Shown piece after piece: positions 7,672 through 15,112 of a DNA stretch of 33,654 nt. Under the pieces are notes generated by a model. It saw only the letters and a program-made list of their open reading frames with translations, searched no databases and was not told the DNA's origin. Source of the stretch: Actinomycetota bacterium. GTDB taxonomy: Bacteria; Actinomycetota; Acidimicrobiia; Acidimicrobiales; Ilumatobacteraceae. Each line of letters opens with the position of its first letter. Position 1 is the stretch's first letter. The DNA lies in assembly GCA_016871355.1 (NCBI GenBank), contig VFZC01000026.1, positions 1 through 33,654 on the forward strand, read 5' to 3'. Both the position numbers and the translations under genes were made by a program.

Positions 7672-8591
7672 GAGATCCGGTGCGGATAACCCGGGTCGGA
7701 CGGCCAGTTCGGCTGCAGAAGATGCCACTGCTCGGGGGCGCGTCGAATCAAGAACTCCAACTCGGCGGCCAGGAGCTGGGTGAGCCGCTGAACGTCGTCA
7801 CGAAGTTTTCCGCGCCGATCGTTGGGTAGCGCGGGTCGTACGACCGCTTCGTGCCCTCGTCCGCGAAAGTAAACCGCGGCCGGAATCAGAGGTGCGCCGG
7901 TACGCAGCGACAGCGTGGCCGGACCGGCGGGCAGCAACGTGCGCTCTCCGAAGAACTCGACTTCGGTGGACGAACCGGAGATGAAGCGATCGGACAGGAG
8001 GCACACCACCTCGTTGTTGGCCAGGGCGCGAAGAACGGCGCCGCCGGCGTCGGGGCCGAGCGGAACCACCGTCATTCCGAAACTGCGTCGCAACGACGAG
8101 AACCATTCGAACAACTCCGGCGGTTCCAACGGCTCGACGACCACTGTCATCGGCAGCCCTCGATCGGTGAACCAACGACCGGCCCATTCCCAACCGCCGA
8201 GATGCGGCAACGCGACGATGGCTCCCTTACCGGCTTCCAGTGCGGTGGCGAGGTGTTCGTCATAGCCGGGCAACACGATTCCGTCACGAACTTCCTTGGC
8301 GGTGAGCGACGGGAGTTTGAAACTCTCCACGTAGTAACGCGCGTAATTGTCGAACACCTCTCGGACCAGTCGACGTCGTACCGACGCGGAGGCCGACGGC
8401 AGGACACGACGTATGTGGCGGTCGACCATCTGACGTTTGTCGGCCAAACCGACGGCGGCGGGTAGTCCGACCACCGAGGCGACCGCCGTCGTGAGCGGCT
8501 CGGGAATCGAACGCGAAAGAATCGAGCCGAACTTGTAACCGCCGACGACGAGGCTGTCGGCCGCCGCACGCAAAGGCGAGCGGCTCGTCAC
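7662..8591 (-). CDS. patA: PatA-like PIM/lysophospholipid acyltransferase (LpxL/HtrB family)
   Basis: A 309-aa acyltransferase of the LpxL/HtrB superfamily. In mycobacteria the relative PatA acylates phosphatidylinositol mannosides at the inner leaflet of the membrane. The HX4E motif is H130-LGGW-E135, in ALPHLGGWEWAGRW. Other family segments are RRSFGMTVVPLG, NNEVVCLLSDRF and FFGERTLLPAGPATLSLRTGAPLIPA. The N-terminal region is hydrophobic. The start is GTG at 8591, overlapping the pgsA stop as GTGA; the longer open frame upstream lies in pgsA. No strong ribosome site is seen, consistent with coupling. Placement directly after pgsA and near a pimA-like gene supports the PIM assignment, but the acceptor cannot be proven from sequence. 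Confidence 0.9.
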   Translation of the reverse strand: MTSRSPLRAAADSLVVGGYKFGSILSRSIPEPLTTAVASVVGLPAAVGLADKRQMVDRHIRRVLPSASASVRRRLVREVFDNYARYYVESFKLPSLTAKEVRDGIVLPGYDEHLATALEAGKGAIVALPHLGGWEWAGRWFTDRGLPMTVVVEPLEPPELFEWFSSLRRSFGMTVVPLGPDAGGAVLRALANNEVVCLLSDRFISGSSTEVEFFGERTLLPAGPATLSLRTGAPLIPAAVYFRGRGHEAVVRPALPNDRRGKLRDDVQRLTQLLAAELEFLIRRAPEQWHLLQPNWPSDPGYPHRISHE

Positions 8592-9271
8592 GATTGGCGA
8601 CGAAGGAACTCGCGGCGGCGCGCGACCCGATGAGCCCGGCGGCTCTGGCGGCGTGAACGCCTGAGTTCGATGCGGGCGGCGGTGACCGGCGCGACCGCGG
8701 CCTGCTTCCAGACCTTCACGAAGCGCTGAACCGCGGTGACGCAGACCAGGACGAGCATGAGCCACATGATCGGCACCAAGAGAGCCGGGAACAAGAGGCC
8801 CAGGCAGAGCAGGATGATGCGCTCGGCGCGCTCCATAATTCCGCCCTTGGCACTCAGACCGAGAGACTCGGCCTTGGCTCGCTGGTACGAGATCACCGAA
8901 CTCGCGGCGAGCACGGCCATCGGGAGCAGTGCCATGTGAGCCGATTCCTCGGATGCGAAGTACCAGGCGACGCCGCCGAAAAGGAGTGAATCGGCCACGC
9001 GGTCGATCACGCTGTCGAAGAACGCTCCGCGCTGGCTGGAGGTGTTGGACGCCTTGGCCAAGGCACCATCGAGGAGGTCGGGCAACGCAGCCAGGATCAC
9101 GAGCAGCAGACCCAGAGCCAGAAAGCCAGCACCGATGGCGACAGCGGCGGCCACCGCCACCACCAGACCCACGATGGTCAGGTGATCGGGTGACAAACGG
9201 GTGCGACGAAGGCGGTCACCGATCGGTTTGACGGCGCGCTCGACCGGCGCGCGGAGATGACCATCGAACAT
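8588..9271 (-). CDS. pgsA: CDP-alcohol phosphatidyltransferase, probable phosphatidylinositol-phosphate synthase
   Basis: A 227-aa integral membrane enzyme with about six hydrophobic segments. The CDP-alcohol phosphotransferase signature is D65-x2-D68-G69-x2-A72-K73-x8-G82-x3-D86-x3-D90. It matches the family except that the usual Arg is Lys at 73. In mycobacteria the enzyme in this position condenses CDP-diacylglycerol with inositol phosphate, so that is the likely reaction; another polar headgroup is possible. The C-terminus is strongly basic. The ATG at 9271 has a TAGACT box six bases upstream and no ribosome site, so this gene probably starts its own leaderless transcript with patA. Confidence 0.92.
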   Translation of the reverse strand: MFDGHLRAPVERAVKPIGDRLRRTRLSPDHLTIVGLVVAVAAAVAIGAGFLALGLLLVILAALPDLLDGALAKASNTSSQRGAFFDSVIDRVADSLLFGGVAWYFASEESAHMALLPMAVLAASSVISYQRAKAESLGLSAKGGIMERAERIILLCLGLLFPALLVPIMWLMLVLVCVTAVQRFVKVWKQAAVAPVTAARIELRRSRRQSRRAHRVARRREFLRRQS

Positions 9272-9277
9272 GGGAGC

Positions 9278-9283
9278 AGTCTA
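9278..9283 (-). promoter_or_regulatory. -10 box for leaderless pgsA transcript
   Basis: TAGACT on the minus strand, then GCTCCC, then the pgsA ATG at 9271. The spacing is exactly six bases. The box sits in the 71-bp gap after the small membrane protein gene. Confidence 0.6.
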
Positions 9284-9342
9284 CGAAGCCCGGGACCACG
9301 GTGGGGTCGACTCGACGGTCCACCTCGTGGACCAGGCGTGAA

Positions 9343-9837
9343 TCACTCCCAGGTCTCGTCGGCGTCCTGAACGAGCTTCTGGACGACCTCGCCGTCGATC
9401 GCGTCCACCAACACGAGACCACGGCGCGTGGGCGGGTCCTCGTCGGAGTAGCACAGCACGCGCCACGTGGGACGGCTGCGCAGGCCACGCCAGACCTGTT
9501 GGGCCGACGCATGGCCGACCGCGAAGCCCACGGCTCCACCCGCTCGTGCCAACGCTTCTTGTTCGTCGATGCGCATTCGCCAACCAGAAGACAAACAGAT
9601 GAGACCGAACACGACGAGCACGATTCCGCCGGCGGCCAGACCGCCGTTGACGAGAACGGCATCGTCTCGAACCGCCGACAGCGTTGCGACGAACGAACCA
9701 CTGGCGATGTAGATGTACCCCGGGATACGACGTCGGCTGTTGTCGGGAAAGCGGAACGGAGCGACATGATCGACCGCGTTCAGATCCTCGGGAAGACGAT
9801 CGACGTGCTCATCGGCGGCGCGGGGTGTGTCGCTCAT
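9343..9837 (-). CDS. Small membrane protein of unknown function
   Basis: A 164-aa protein that I do not recognise. Residues 1-35 are polar and acidic. Two hydrophobic segments follow: IPGYIYIASGSFVATLSAV near 38-57, and AAGGIVLVVFGLICL near 68-84. A soluble C-terminal part follows, with WRGLRSRPTWRVLCYSDEDPP and LVLVDAIDGEVVQKLVQDADE. This would be a helical hairpin with both ends probably cytoplasmic. Its ATG overlaps the HIT gene stop as ATGA, so it belongs to the thrS-HIT transcript and is probably conserved in this lineage. Confidence 0.8.
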   Translation of the reverse strand: MSDTPRAADEHVDRLPEDLNAVDHVAPFRFPDNSRRRIPGYIYIASGSFVATLSAVRDDAVLVNGGLAAGGIVLVVFGLICLSSGWRMRIDEQEALARAGGAVGFAVGHASAQQVWRGLRSRPTWRVLCYSDEDPPTRRGLVLVDAIDGEVVQKLVQDADETWE

Positions 9838-10352
9838 CGACCACCGACTTTAGGTCCGGCGGTCCGGCGATCCCACGCCCGCCGGATTCGATCAGCCGTG
9901 ACATCCAACGCCTCGGGAAGTTGACGGGTCGATGCCGTAGCGGCCAAGAAGTTGCCGTCCCCGATCCAGCGGGGAACTACGTGAACGTGAACATGGTTCC
10001 GAACACTCCCCCCGGCCGCGGGACCGAGATTCGCGCCCACGTTGATTCCGGCCGGGTCGTACTCGTCGGCGATCACCCGAGTGGCCATGACGACGGTGTC
10101 CCAGAGTTCACGATGTTCGTCGAGCGTGAGGGTGTGCAAGTCGGGTGTCTGTCGATACGGCAGGACGAGAAGATGGCCGACCGTGTAGGGGTGAAGATTC
10201 ATCACGGCGAAGACAGTGCGCCCTCGCCAGACGATCAGAGTTTCGTGGTCGGGTCGACCCGATTCGAGGATCTCGGTGAAGACGCTGCGCTCGGAGTCGG
10301 TGCGATCGTCGAGGTACCGGGTCCGCCAGCCCGCCCAGAGTGCCTCGTGCAC
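9834..10352 (-). CDS. HIT family hydrolase/phosphorylase (Ap4A phosphorylase-like)
   Basis: A 172-aa histidine-triad protein. The triad is H120-V-H122-V-H124-VV within RNHVHVHVVPRW, and the upstream NLHPYTVGHLLVLPYR is typical of the branch. The M. tuberculosis gene at the same position, next to thrS and pgsA, encodes a diadenosine tetraphosphate phosphorylase, so dinucleoside polyphosphate turnover is likely (inference from position and family). The start is GTG at 10352, one base after the thrS stop, and the end overlaps the next gene by four bases. It is a member of the thrS operon. Confidence 0.93.
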   Translation of the reverse strand: MHEALWAGWRTRYLDDRTDSERSVFTEILESGRPDHETLIVWRGRTVFAVMNLHPYTVGHLLVLPYRQTPDLHTLTLDEHRELWDTVVMATRVIADEYDPAGINVGANLGPAAGGSVRNHVHVHVVPRWIGDGNFLAATASTRQLPEALDVTADRIRRAWDRRTAGPKVGGR

Positions 10353-10353
10353 G

Positions 10354-12318
10354 TCAGAAAGCCGCGACGCTCACGTCGGCGGCCACTAGGTCGACGAATG
10401 TCGCGAGCGGCACGTCACGTTCGACGTCGGCGCCCCGGGCATTGACACCGACGGTTCCGTTCGCCACGTCGGAATCGCCGACCACGAGAACGTACGGGAT
10501 CTTCTCGATCTTGCCGTTGCGAATGCGCTTGCCGAGCTGATCGTCGGCGGCCACCACCTCGGCGCGGAATCCGTGTGTCGCCATCGTGGCGGCAACACGC
10601 TCGGCGTACTGGTGGTGTGCCTCGGCCACCGGCAGGATCCGAACCTGCACCGGAGCGAGCCAAGTGGGGAACGCACCGGCGTAGTGCTCGACGAGCACAC
10701 CGAAGAAGCGCTCGACCGAACCGAACAACGCGCGGTGCAACATGATGGGACGTTGCCGCGAGCCGTCGGGAGCCACGTACTCGAGTTGGAAGCGCTCGGG
10801 CAGGTTGAAGTCGCACTGAATGGTCGACAGTTGCCACGTGCGTCCGATCGCGTCGCGGACATGAATGTCGATCTTGGGGCCGTAGAAAGCGGCGTCTCCC
10901 TCCTTCGTCGCGTACTCGACACCGTGCGAATCGAGTGCGGTGGCCAGCGCCTGCGTGGCCTCGCTCCAGATCTCGTCGGATCCGACGTACTTCTCGGGGT
11001 CCTTGGTCGAGAGGTGGAACGAGAAGTCGTCGAAACCGAAAGCGCGCAAAACGCTGATCACGAAGTCGAGCAACGAGATGATCTCGCCCTGCAGTTGCTC
11101 GCGTGTGCAGTAGATGTGGCTGTCGTCCTGAGTGAAACCGCGGATGCGCAAGAGACCATGGAGCGTCCCGGCCCGCTCGTACCGATAGACGGTTCCGAGC
11201 TCGAACAGACGCAGGGGAAGTTCGCGATAACTGCGCTGACGACCTCGGAAGATCAGGCAGTGCATCGGGCAGTTCATGGGCTTCGGGTAATACACCCCGT
11301 TGTCCATTTCCATCGGCGGGTACATGCCATCGGCGTAGAAGTCGAGATGACCCGATGTCTGGAAGAGTGTCGCATTCGACAAGTGGGGTGTGAACACGAA
11401 CTGGTAGCCGCCGGTCTGATGGCGATGACGGCTGTAGTCCTCCATCAACTTGCGGACGATCGCGCCCTTGGGGTGCCAGACGGCCAGGCCACCACCGAGT
11501 TCGGTCGGAAACGACAGCAGGTCGAGTTCGACGGCCAGGCGACGATGATCTCGCTTCTCCGCTTCGGCCAAACGGTGCAGGTGTTCGTCGAGAGCCGCCT
11601 TCGATTCCCAGGCCGTTCCGTAGATGCGTTGGAGCACCGGACCCTTCTCGTTGCCACGCCAATACGCCGATGACACCTTCTGCAGCTTGAAGTGGCCGAG
11701 ACGACTGGTGCTCGGCACGTGCGGCCCGAGACACAGATCGACGAACTGATCGGAGTTCCGGTACACACTGACTTCGTCGGCCGAGCCCACTTCACCCGCG
11801 TCGGACCCGTCGGCGCCGCCGGCGCGCACTCGGTTGATGATCTCGCACTTGTACGGCTGGTCGGCGAACAGGTCGAGTGCCTCATCGGCGCTCACGACCG
11901 AACGAACGAAAGTCTGGTCGGCCTTGACGATGTCGCGCATCTTGGCTTCCACCGACTCGAGGTCGGCTTCGGTGAATGCTCGACCGCCGAGATCGAAGTC
12001 GTAGTAGAAGCCGTTCTCGATGGCCGGTCCAATGGTGTACTTGGCCCCGGGATACAGAGCCAGGACCGCCTGGGCCATGACGTGGGCGGTGGAATGGCGA
12101 AGGACGTGACGGCCGGCTTCGGTGTCGGCCGTGATGATCGCAATCGTGTCGCCGTCACGAAGTTGTTCGGACAGATCGCCGAGATGTCCGTTGATCTCGG
12201 CCGCCACTGCAACCTTGGCCAAGTTGCGCGAGATCGACTGCGCGAGCCCTGCGGCCGTGGTGTCGGATTCGACTTCACGACGTGCGCCGTCAGGGAGAAC
12301 CACCGAAATCTGGGCCAT
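10354..12318 (-). CDS. thrS: Threonyl-tRNA synthetase
   Basis: A 654-aa class II synthetase that charges tRNA-Thr. Domains: TGS at about residues 1-62; the editing domain beginning near HSTAH (H75, H79); the catalytic core with the zinc-site cysteine in MNCPMHC; motif 2 around YRYERAGTLHGLLRIRGFTQDD; motif 3 around HRALFGSVERFFG; and the anticodon-binding domain starting LAPVQVRILPVAE. The length is normal. No T-box leader is possible: only 18 bases separate it from plsC. A TAGACT box nine bases before the ATG suggests a near-leaderless transcript that continues through the HIT and membrane protein genes. Confidence 0.98.
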   Translation of the reverse strand: MAQISVVLPDGARREVESDTTAAGLAQSISRNLAKVAVAAEINGHLGDLSEQLRDGDTIAIITADTEAGRHVLRHSTAHVMAQAVLALYPGAKYTIGPAIENGFYYDFDLGGRAFTEADLESVEAKMRDIVKADQTFVRSVVSADEALDLFADQPYKCEIINRVRAGGADGSDAGEVGSADEVSVYRNSDQFVDLCLGPHVPSTSRLGHFKLQKVSSAYWRGNEKGPVLQRIYGTAWESKAALDEHLHRLAEAEKRDHRRLAVELDLLSFPTELGGGLAVWHPKGAIVRKLMEDYSRHRHQTGGYQFVFTPHLSNATLFQTSGHLDFYADGMYPPMEMDNGVYYPKPMNCPMHCLIFRGRQRSYRELPLRLFELGTVYRYERAGTLHGLLRIRGFTQDDSHIYCTREQLQGEIISLLDFVISVLRAFGFDDFSFHLSTKDPEKYVGSDEIWSEATQALATALDSHGVEYATKEGDAAFYGPKIDIHVRDAIGRTWQLSTIQCDFNLPERFQLEYVAPDGSRQRPIMLHRALFGSVERFFGVLVEHYAGAFPTWLAPVQVRILPVAEAHHQYAERVAATMATHGFRAEVVAADDQLGKRIRNGKIEKIPYVLVVGDSDVANGTVGVNARGADVERDVPLATFVDLVAADVSVAAF

Positions 12319-12327
12319 GCGTCGGAA

Positions 12328-12333
12328 AGTCTA
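12328..12333 (-). promoter_or_regulatory. Possible -10 box for thrS
   Basis: TAGACT on the minus strand, nine bases before the thrS ATG at 12318, immediately after the plsC stop codon. The predicted 5' leader is only two or three bases. Confidence 0.4.
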
Positions 12334-12336
12334 CGG

Positions 12337-13104
12337 TCAGGCGTCGGTGGTGACCGGTGAATTGTCCCGGTCCGAGACGTGGCCGACGTGGCCCGTCGCA
12401 ACCGAATCGACGGTCGTCGACTCGGTCGTCTTGCCTGCGTACACGTTCTTGTAGACCTGACCGGTCATCTCGCGAATCTCGAACATGACTTCGTCGATCA
12501 TCTCGCGCCACGCGCGATGCTGTTCGGCCTCGGGTGTCCCGGCCGAAACGTAACGCTCGGGCTTGATCGGCCGACCGATGGTGATGGTGGCCGACTTGAA
12601 GAGTTTGGGTGCCTTCGCATCGGGTGGCTGGATGAGATCGGTGCCAGTGATGCCCACCGGATAGATGGGGCAACCGATCTTGGCGGCGAGGCGGGCGGCA
12701 CCGGTGCGACCCTTGTACAGACATCCGTCGCGGCTCCGCGTTCCTTCCGGAAAGATGCCGAACAACTCGCCACGACGCAAGACGGTCTCGGCGGTGTCGA
12801 GGGCCGCCTGACTTCGTTCGCCGCCGGCGCGATCGATCGGAATCATTCCCATCATCGGGAACAAGAACTTCGTCTTCCACGAGTCCATGTACTCGGCTTT
12901 GCCGACGAACGAAATGTTGCACGGAGCGACCAACATCAAGAAGGCCGAATCGAGGAACGAAATGTGGTTGGGACACAAGATCGCTGGGCCATCCGTGGGC
13001 AGGCGATCGAGGCCGATGACGTCGATCTTCCAGAGACGACGCGCGACAGGAGCAGCCACTCGACGTGCCCTCTGTTGAGCCTTACCGGCTCCGCGTGCCT
13101 TCAT
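12337..13104 (-). CDS. plsC: 1-acyl-sn-glycerol-3-phosphate acyltransferase (PlsC family)
   Basis: A 255-aa PlsC-like acyltransferase, expected to convert lysophosphatidic acid to phosphatidic acid, the precursor of CDP-diacylglycerol used by PgsA. Block I is NHISFLD (N46, H47, D52), the IPIDR block is near residues 88-92, and block III is FPEGTRSRDG (118-127); PVGITGTD follows. The C-terminal 40 residues are polar, Thr/Ser-rich and probably disordered. The ATG at 13104 is preceded by AAGGG at a usable distance. It is also preceded by a five-codon open frame whose TGA overlaps this ATG, described separately. It lies directly upstream of thrS. Confidence 0.92.
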   Translation of the reverse strand: MKARGAGKAQQRARRVAAPVARRLWKIDVIGLDRLPTDGPAILCPNHISFLDSAFLMLVAPCNISFVGKAEYMDSWKTKFLFPMMGMIPIDRAGGERSQAALDTAETVLRRGELFGIFPEGTRSRDGCLYKGRTGAARLAAKIGCPIYPVGITGTDLIQPPDAKAPKLFKSATITIGRPIKPERYVSAGTPEAEQHRAWREMIDEVMFEIREMTGQVYKNVYAGKTTESTTVDSVATGHVGHVSDRDNSPVTTDA

Positions 13105-13131
13105 GACCGACCCTTCATGCGGGGGAGATTA
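13101..13131 (-). promoter_or_regulatory. Promoter box plus possible leaderless five-codon upstream ORF before plsC
   Basis: The minus strand has TAATCT at 13131-13126, then CCCCCGC, then ATG at 13118. This ATG opens Met-Lys-Gly-Arg-Ser and ends in TGA at 13103-13101, which overlaps the plsC ATG (13104-13102) as ATGA. The spacing from the -10 box would place the RNA start at or next to this small ATG. The same bases include AAGGG, so they could instead be simply the plsC ribosome site. Confidence 0.4.
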
Positions 13132-13191
13132 CTGGTCGCTCACACGCGATTTCTATGGGAAAGTGCGATGTGACGAGAGTTAACACAGCGC

Positions 13192-14331
13192 TCACGAAGC
13201 GGATACGAGTTCGACTCCGAGCAACCGTGCCGCGTCCATCACATCGAAACCGTTCGATGCGGCGCGATCGATCACCGCAAGAGCGCCGGGCGTGTCGAGA
13301 TCGTCGTCGAGTCGATGACGAACGTCGTCGATGACGCCTCCATCGACTCGCCCACCGTGTGACTCGCTCCACACGCTGAGCCGGGACAGTGCGTCGGGCA
13401 TGTCGGACGAGGTCCACTCCCATTCGTGTCGGTAGCGATGGGCAATCAGTGCTAATCGGATCGCTCGAGGATCCCACTCACGCCGGAGCGCGTCGACGAA
13501 CACCAGGTTGCCCAGGCTTTTCGACATCTTGTGGCCATCGAGGAAGACCATCGCGACATGCATCCAGTGACGCACGAACGGAACGCCGGTGGCCGCCTCG
13601 CTCTGGGCTCGCTCGCACTCGTGGTGCGGGAAAATGAGGTCACTGCCGCCCCCGTGGAGGTCGATCGTCTCGCCCAGTTCGCGCAGGGCCAACGCACTGC
13701 ACTCGATGTGCCAACCCGGTCGCCCTGGTCCCCACATGGCTTCCCACGACGGTTCGTCGGCGGCCGACGGGTGCCACAGCACGAAATCGAGAGGGTCGCG
13801 TTTGGCCGGATTGTCGACATCCCCTCCCCGCTCACGGGCGAAGGCGATCATCTGGTCGCGGGTGTAGTGGCTCACCGATCCGAACGACGGGAACTTGCTG
13901 ACGTCGAAATACACCGATCCCCCGGCCTGGTAGGCGAAGCCCCGGTCGAGGACCATCCCGATGAAACCGCGGATGTCGGAGATGGCCGACGAGGCCCGAG
14001 GAGTGGAGTACACCGGAAGCGCATTCAGCGCCGTCATGTCACGTTCGAAACGAGCTTCTTCACCGGCGGCGAGGTCGAGGTAGTGGACGCCCAACTGCCG
14101 GGCCTTGGCGAAGAGCGGATCGTCGACATCGGTCACGTTGCGGACGCACCGAACCTCGTGACCCATGTCGATCAGACGACGCATCAAGACGTCGTACGTG
14201 ATGAAAGTGGACGCGTGGCCGATGTGGGTGGCGTCGTACGGAGTGATTCCGCAGGTGTACATGAGCACCCGCGGACCGGGTTCGAACGACACGATCGCCT
14301 GTTTGGCGGTGTCGTACAGACGCATCGTCAC
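13192..14331 (-). CDS. mshC: L-cysteine:1D-myo-inositol 2-amino-2-deoxy-alpha-D-glucopyranoside ligase MshC
   Basis: A 379-aa class I synthetase-like ligase that joins cysteine to GlcN-inositol in mycothiol synthesis. It is MshC rather than cysteinyl-tRNA synthetase: the start of the core reads MYTCGITPYDATHIGHAS, where CysRS has CGPTVYD, and the C-terminal anticodon domain is reduced. Zinc and ATP motifs are the TCG cysteine, HIGH, the Cys in WHIECSAL, FPHHECE, and HKMSKS. ERGGD, PGRPGWH and LDLDTPGA-like segments also match mycobacterial MshC. The GTG at 14331 overlaps the npdG stop (GTGA); an ATG two codons later at 14325 is equally possible. The gene ends 87 bases before plsC. Confidence 0.93.
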   Translation of the reverse strand: MTMRLYDTAKQAIVSFEPGPRVLMYTCGITPYDATHIGHASTFITYDVLMRRLIDMGHEVRCVRNVTDVDDPLFAKARQLGVHYLDLAAGEEARFERDMTALNALPVYSTPRASSAISDIRGFIGMVLDRGFAYQAGGSVYFDVSKFPSFGSVSHYTRDQMIAFARERGGDVDNPAKRDPLDFVLWHPSAADEPSWEAMWGPGRPGWHIECSALALRELGETIDLHGGGSDLIFPHHECERAQSEAATGVPFVRHWMHVAMVFLDGHKMSKSLGNLVFVDALRREWDPRAIRLALIAHRYRHEWEWTSSDMPDALSRLSVWSESHGGRVDGGVIDDVRHRLDDDLDTPGALAVIDRAASNGFDVMDAARLLGVELVSAS

Positions 14332-15011
14332 GACGCTGGCGCCCCCGCGACGGTCGATTGACGGATGCCGGTGAGTTTGGGAGCGACGCGCGTCTTGTAG
14401 CGAACGTTGAGCTGCAGAAGAACCGCAGTGAACGCTTCGATGGCCGTGGCGTTCGACAGTTCGCCGGCGTCGAGCGGACGACAACCAGGAATCTTGGCCA
14501 CGATCTCGCTCACGGTGGCGAGCGCGGCCGCGTCGTCGCTACAGATCAGCACGTCGGAGTCGATCGGTTCGCCGAGATGTCCGAGTTCCTTCGCCGGCAG
14601 ATGATGGAACGCGGCCACCACCCGACATCCGGGCACGGCGGCCTGAACGTGCGCGGCCACACTGCCGCGGGGCGGAAGCAGAGGCTGGAACTCCCCCGCC
14701 ACCCGCACCAGTGCGTTGGCCATGCTGATCACGATCTTGCCCTTGAGCAGATCGGCGTATTCCTGGGCCGTGGTCGCAGCCGAATCCCACGGCGTCGCGA
14801 TGACCACGAGGTCACAGGCGGCCGCCGCGTGGTTGTCACCGAAGTCGAGACGCTCGGACAGATCGGGAAAGCGAGACACTCGCTCGTCGCGAGCCTCCAT
14901 GGCCTTGTACTTCGAGCGAGACCCGATCACACAGTGGTAGCCGACCGAGGCCAGACGAGCGGCCAGGGCCGTACCCGCCGGACCAGTACCGCCCAAGATT
15001 CCGATGCGCAT
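14328..15011 (-). CDS. npdG: NADPH-dependent F420 reductase (NpdG/FNO)
   Basis: A 227-aa Rossmann protein that exchanges hydride between NADPH and coenzyme F420. Seen: MRIGILGGTGPAGTALA (dinucleotide-binding loop), GSR near residues 31-33 for the NADP phosphate, DLVVIATPWDSA, KIVISMANAL, and AAFHHLPAKEL, all typical of the family. The length is normal. The start ATG at 15011 has no clear ribosome site, and the hexamer six bases upstream (CAGGCT) only partly fits the local promoter pattern. It is divergent from the InhA-like gene across a 101-bp gap and is coupled to mshC. It implies an F420 pool that the LLM protein in this window could use. Confidence 0.94.
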   Translation of the reverse strand: MRIGILGGTGPAGTALAARLASVGYHCVIGSRSKYKAMEARDERVSRFPDLSERLDFGDNHAAAACDLVVIATPWDSAATTAQEYADLLKGKIVISMANALVRVAGEFQPLLPPRGSVAAHVQAAVPGCRVVAAFHHLPAKELGHLGEPIDSDVLICSDDAAALATVSEIVAKIPGCRPLDAGELSNATAIEAFTAVLLQLNVRYKTRVAPKLTGIRQSTVAGAPAS

Positions 15012-15100
15012 CGCGCCAGCCTGTCACATCGGAGCGCTGGCTCCCTCTCCGAAACGAACAATGACGTCGCCGGGGCGACCGATCACATTGCCGGGGCCAC

Positions 15101-15106
15101 TAAGTT
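15101..15106 (+). promoter_or_regulatory. -10 box for leaderless inhA/fabI transcript
   Basis: TAAGTT, then CGCCGC, then the ATG at 15113. The spacing is exactly six bases, and no Shine-Dalgarno sequence is present. Confidence 0.6.
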
Positions 15107-15112
15107 CGCCGC

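Noticed and set aside
10573-11673. 366-aa plus-strand frame opposite thrS
   Set aside because: A shadow of thrS, whose motifs are complete on the minus strand.
12319-12336. T-box or other riboswitch before thrS
   Set aside because: Only 18 bases separate plsC from thrS, far too short for such a leader.
13192-14331. Cysteinyl-tRNA synthetase as identity of this gene
   Set aside because: The CGITPYDATHIGHA core, the ERGGD and PGRPGWH segments and the reduced C-terminus fit MshC better than CysRS.
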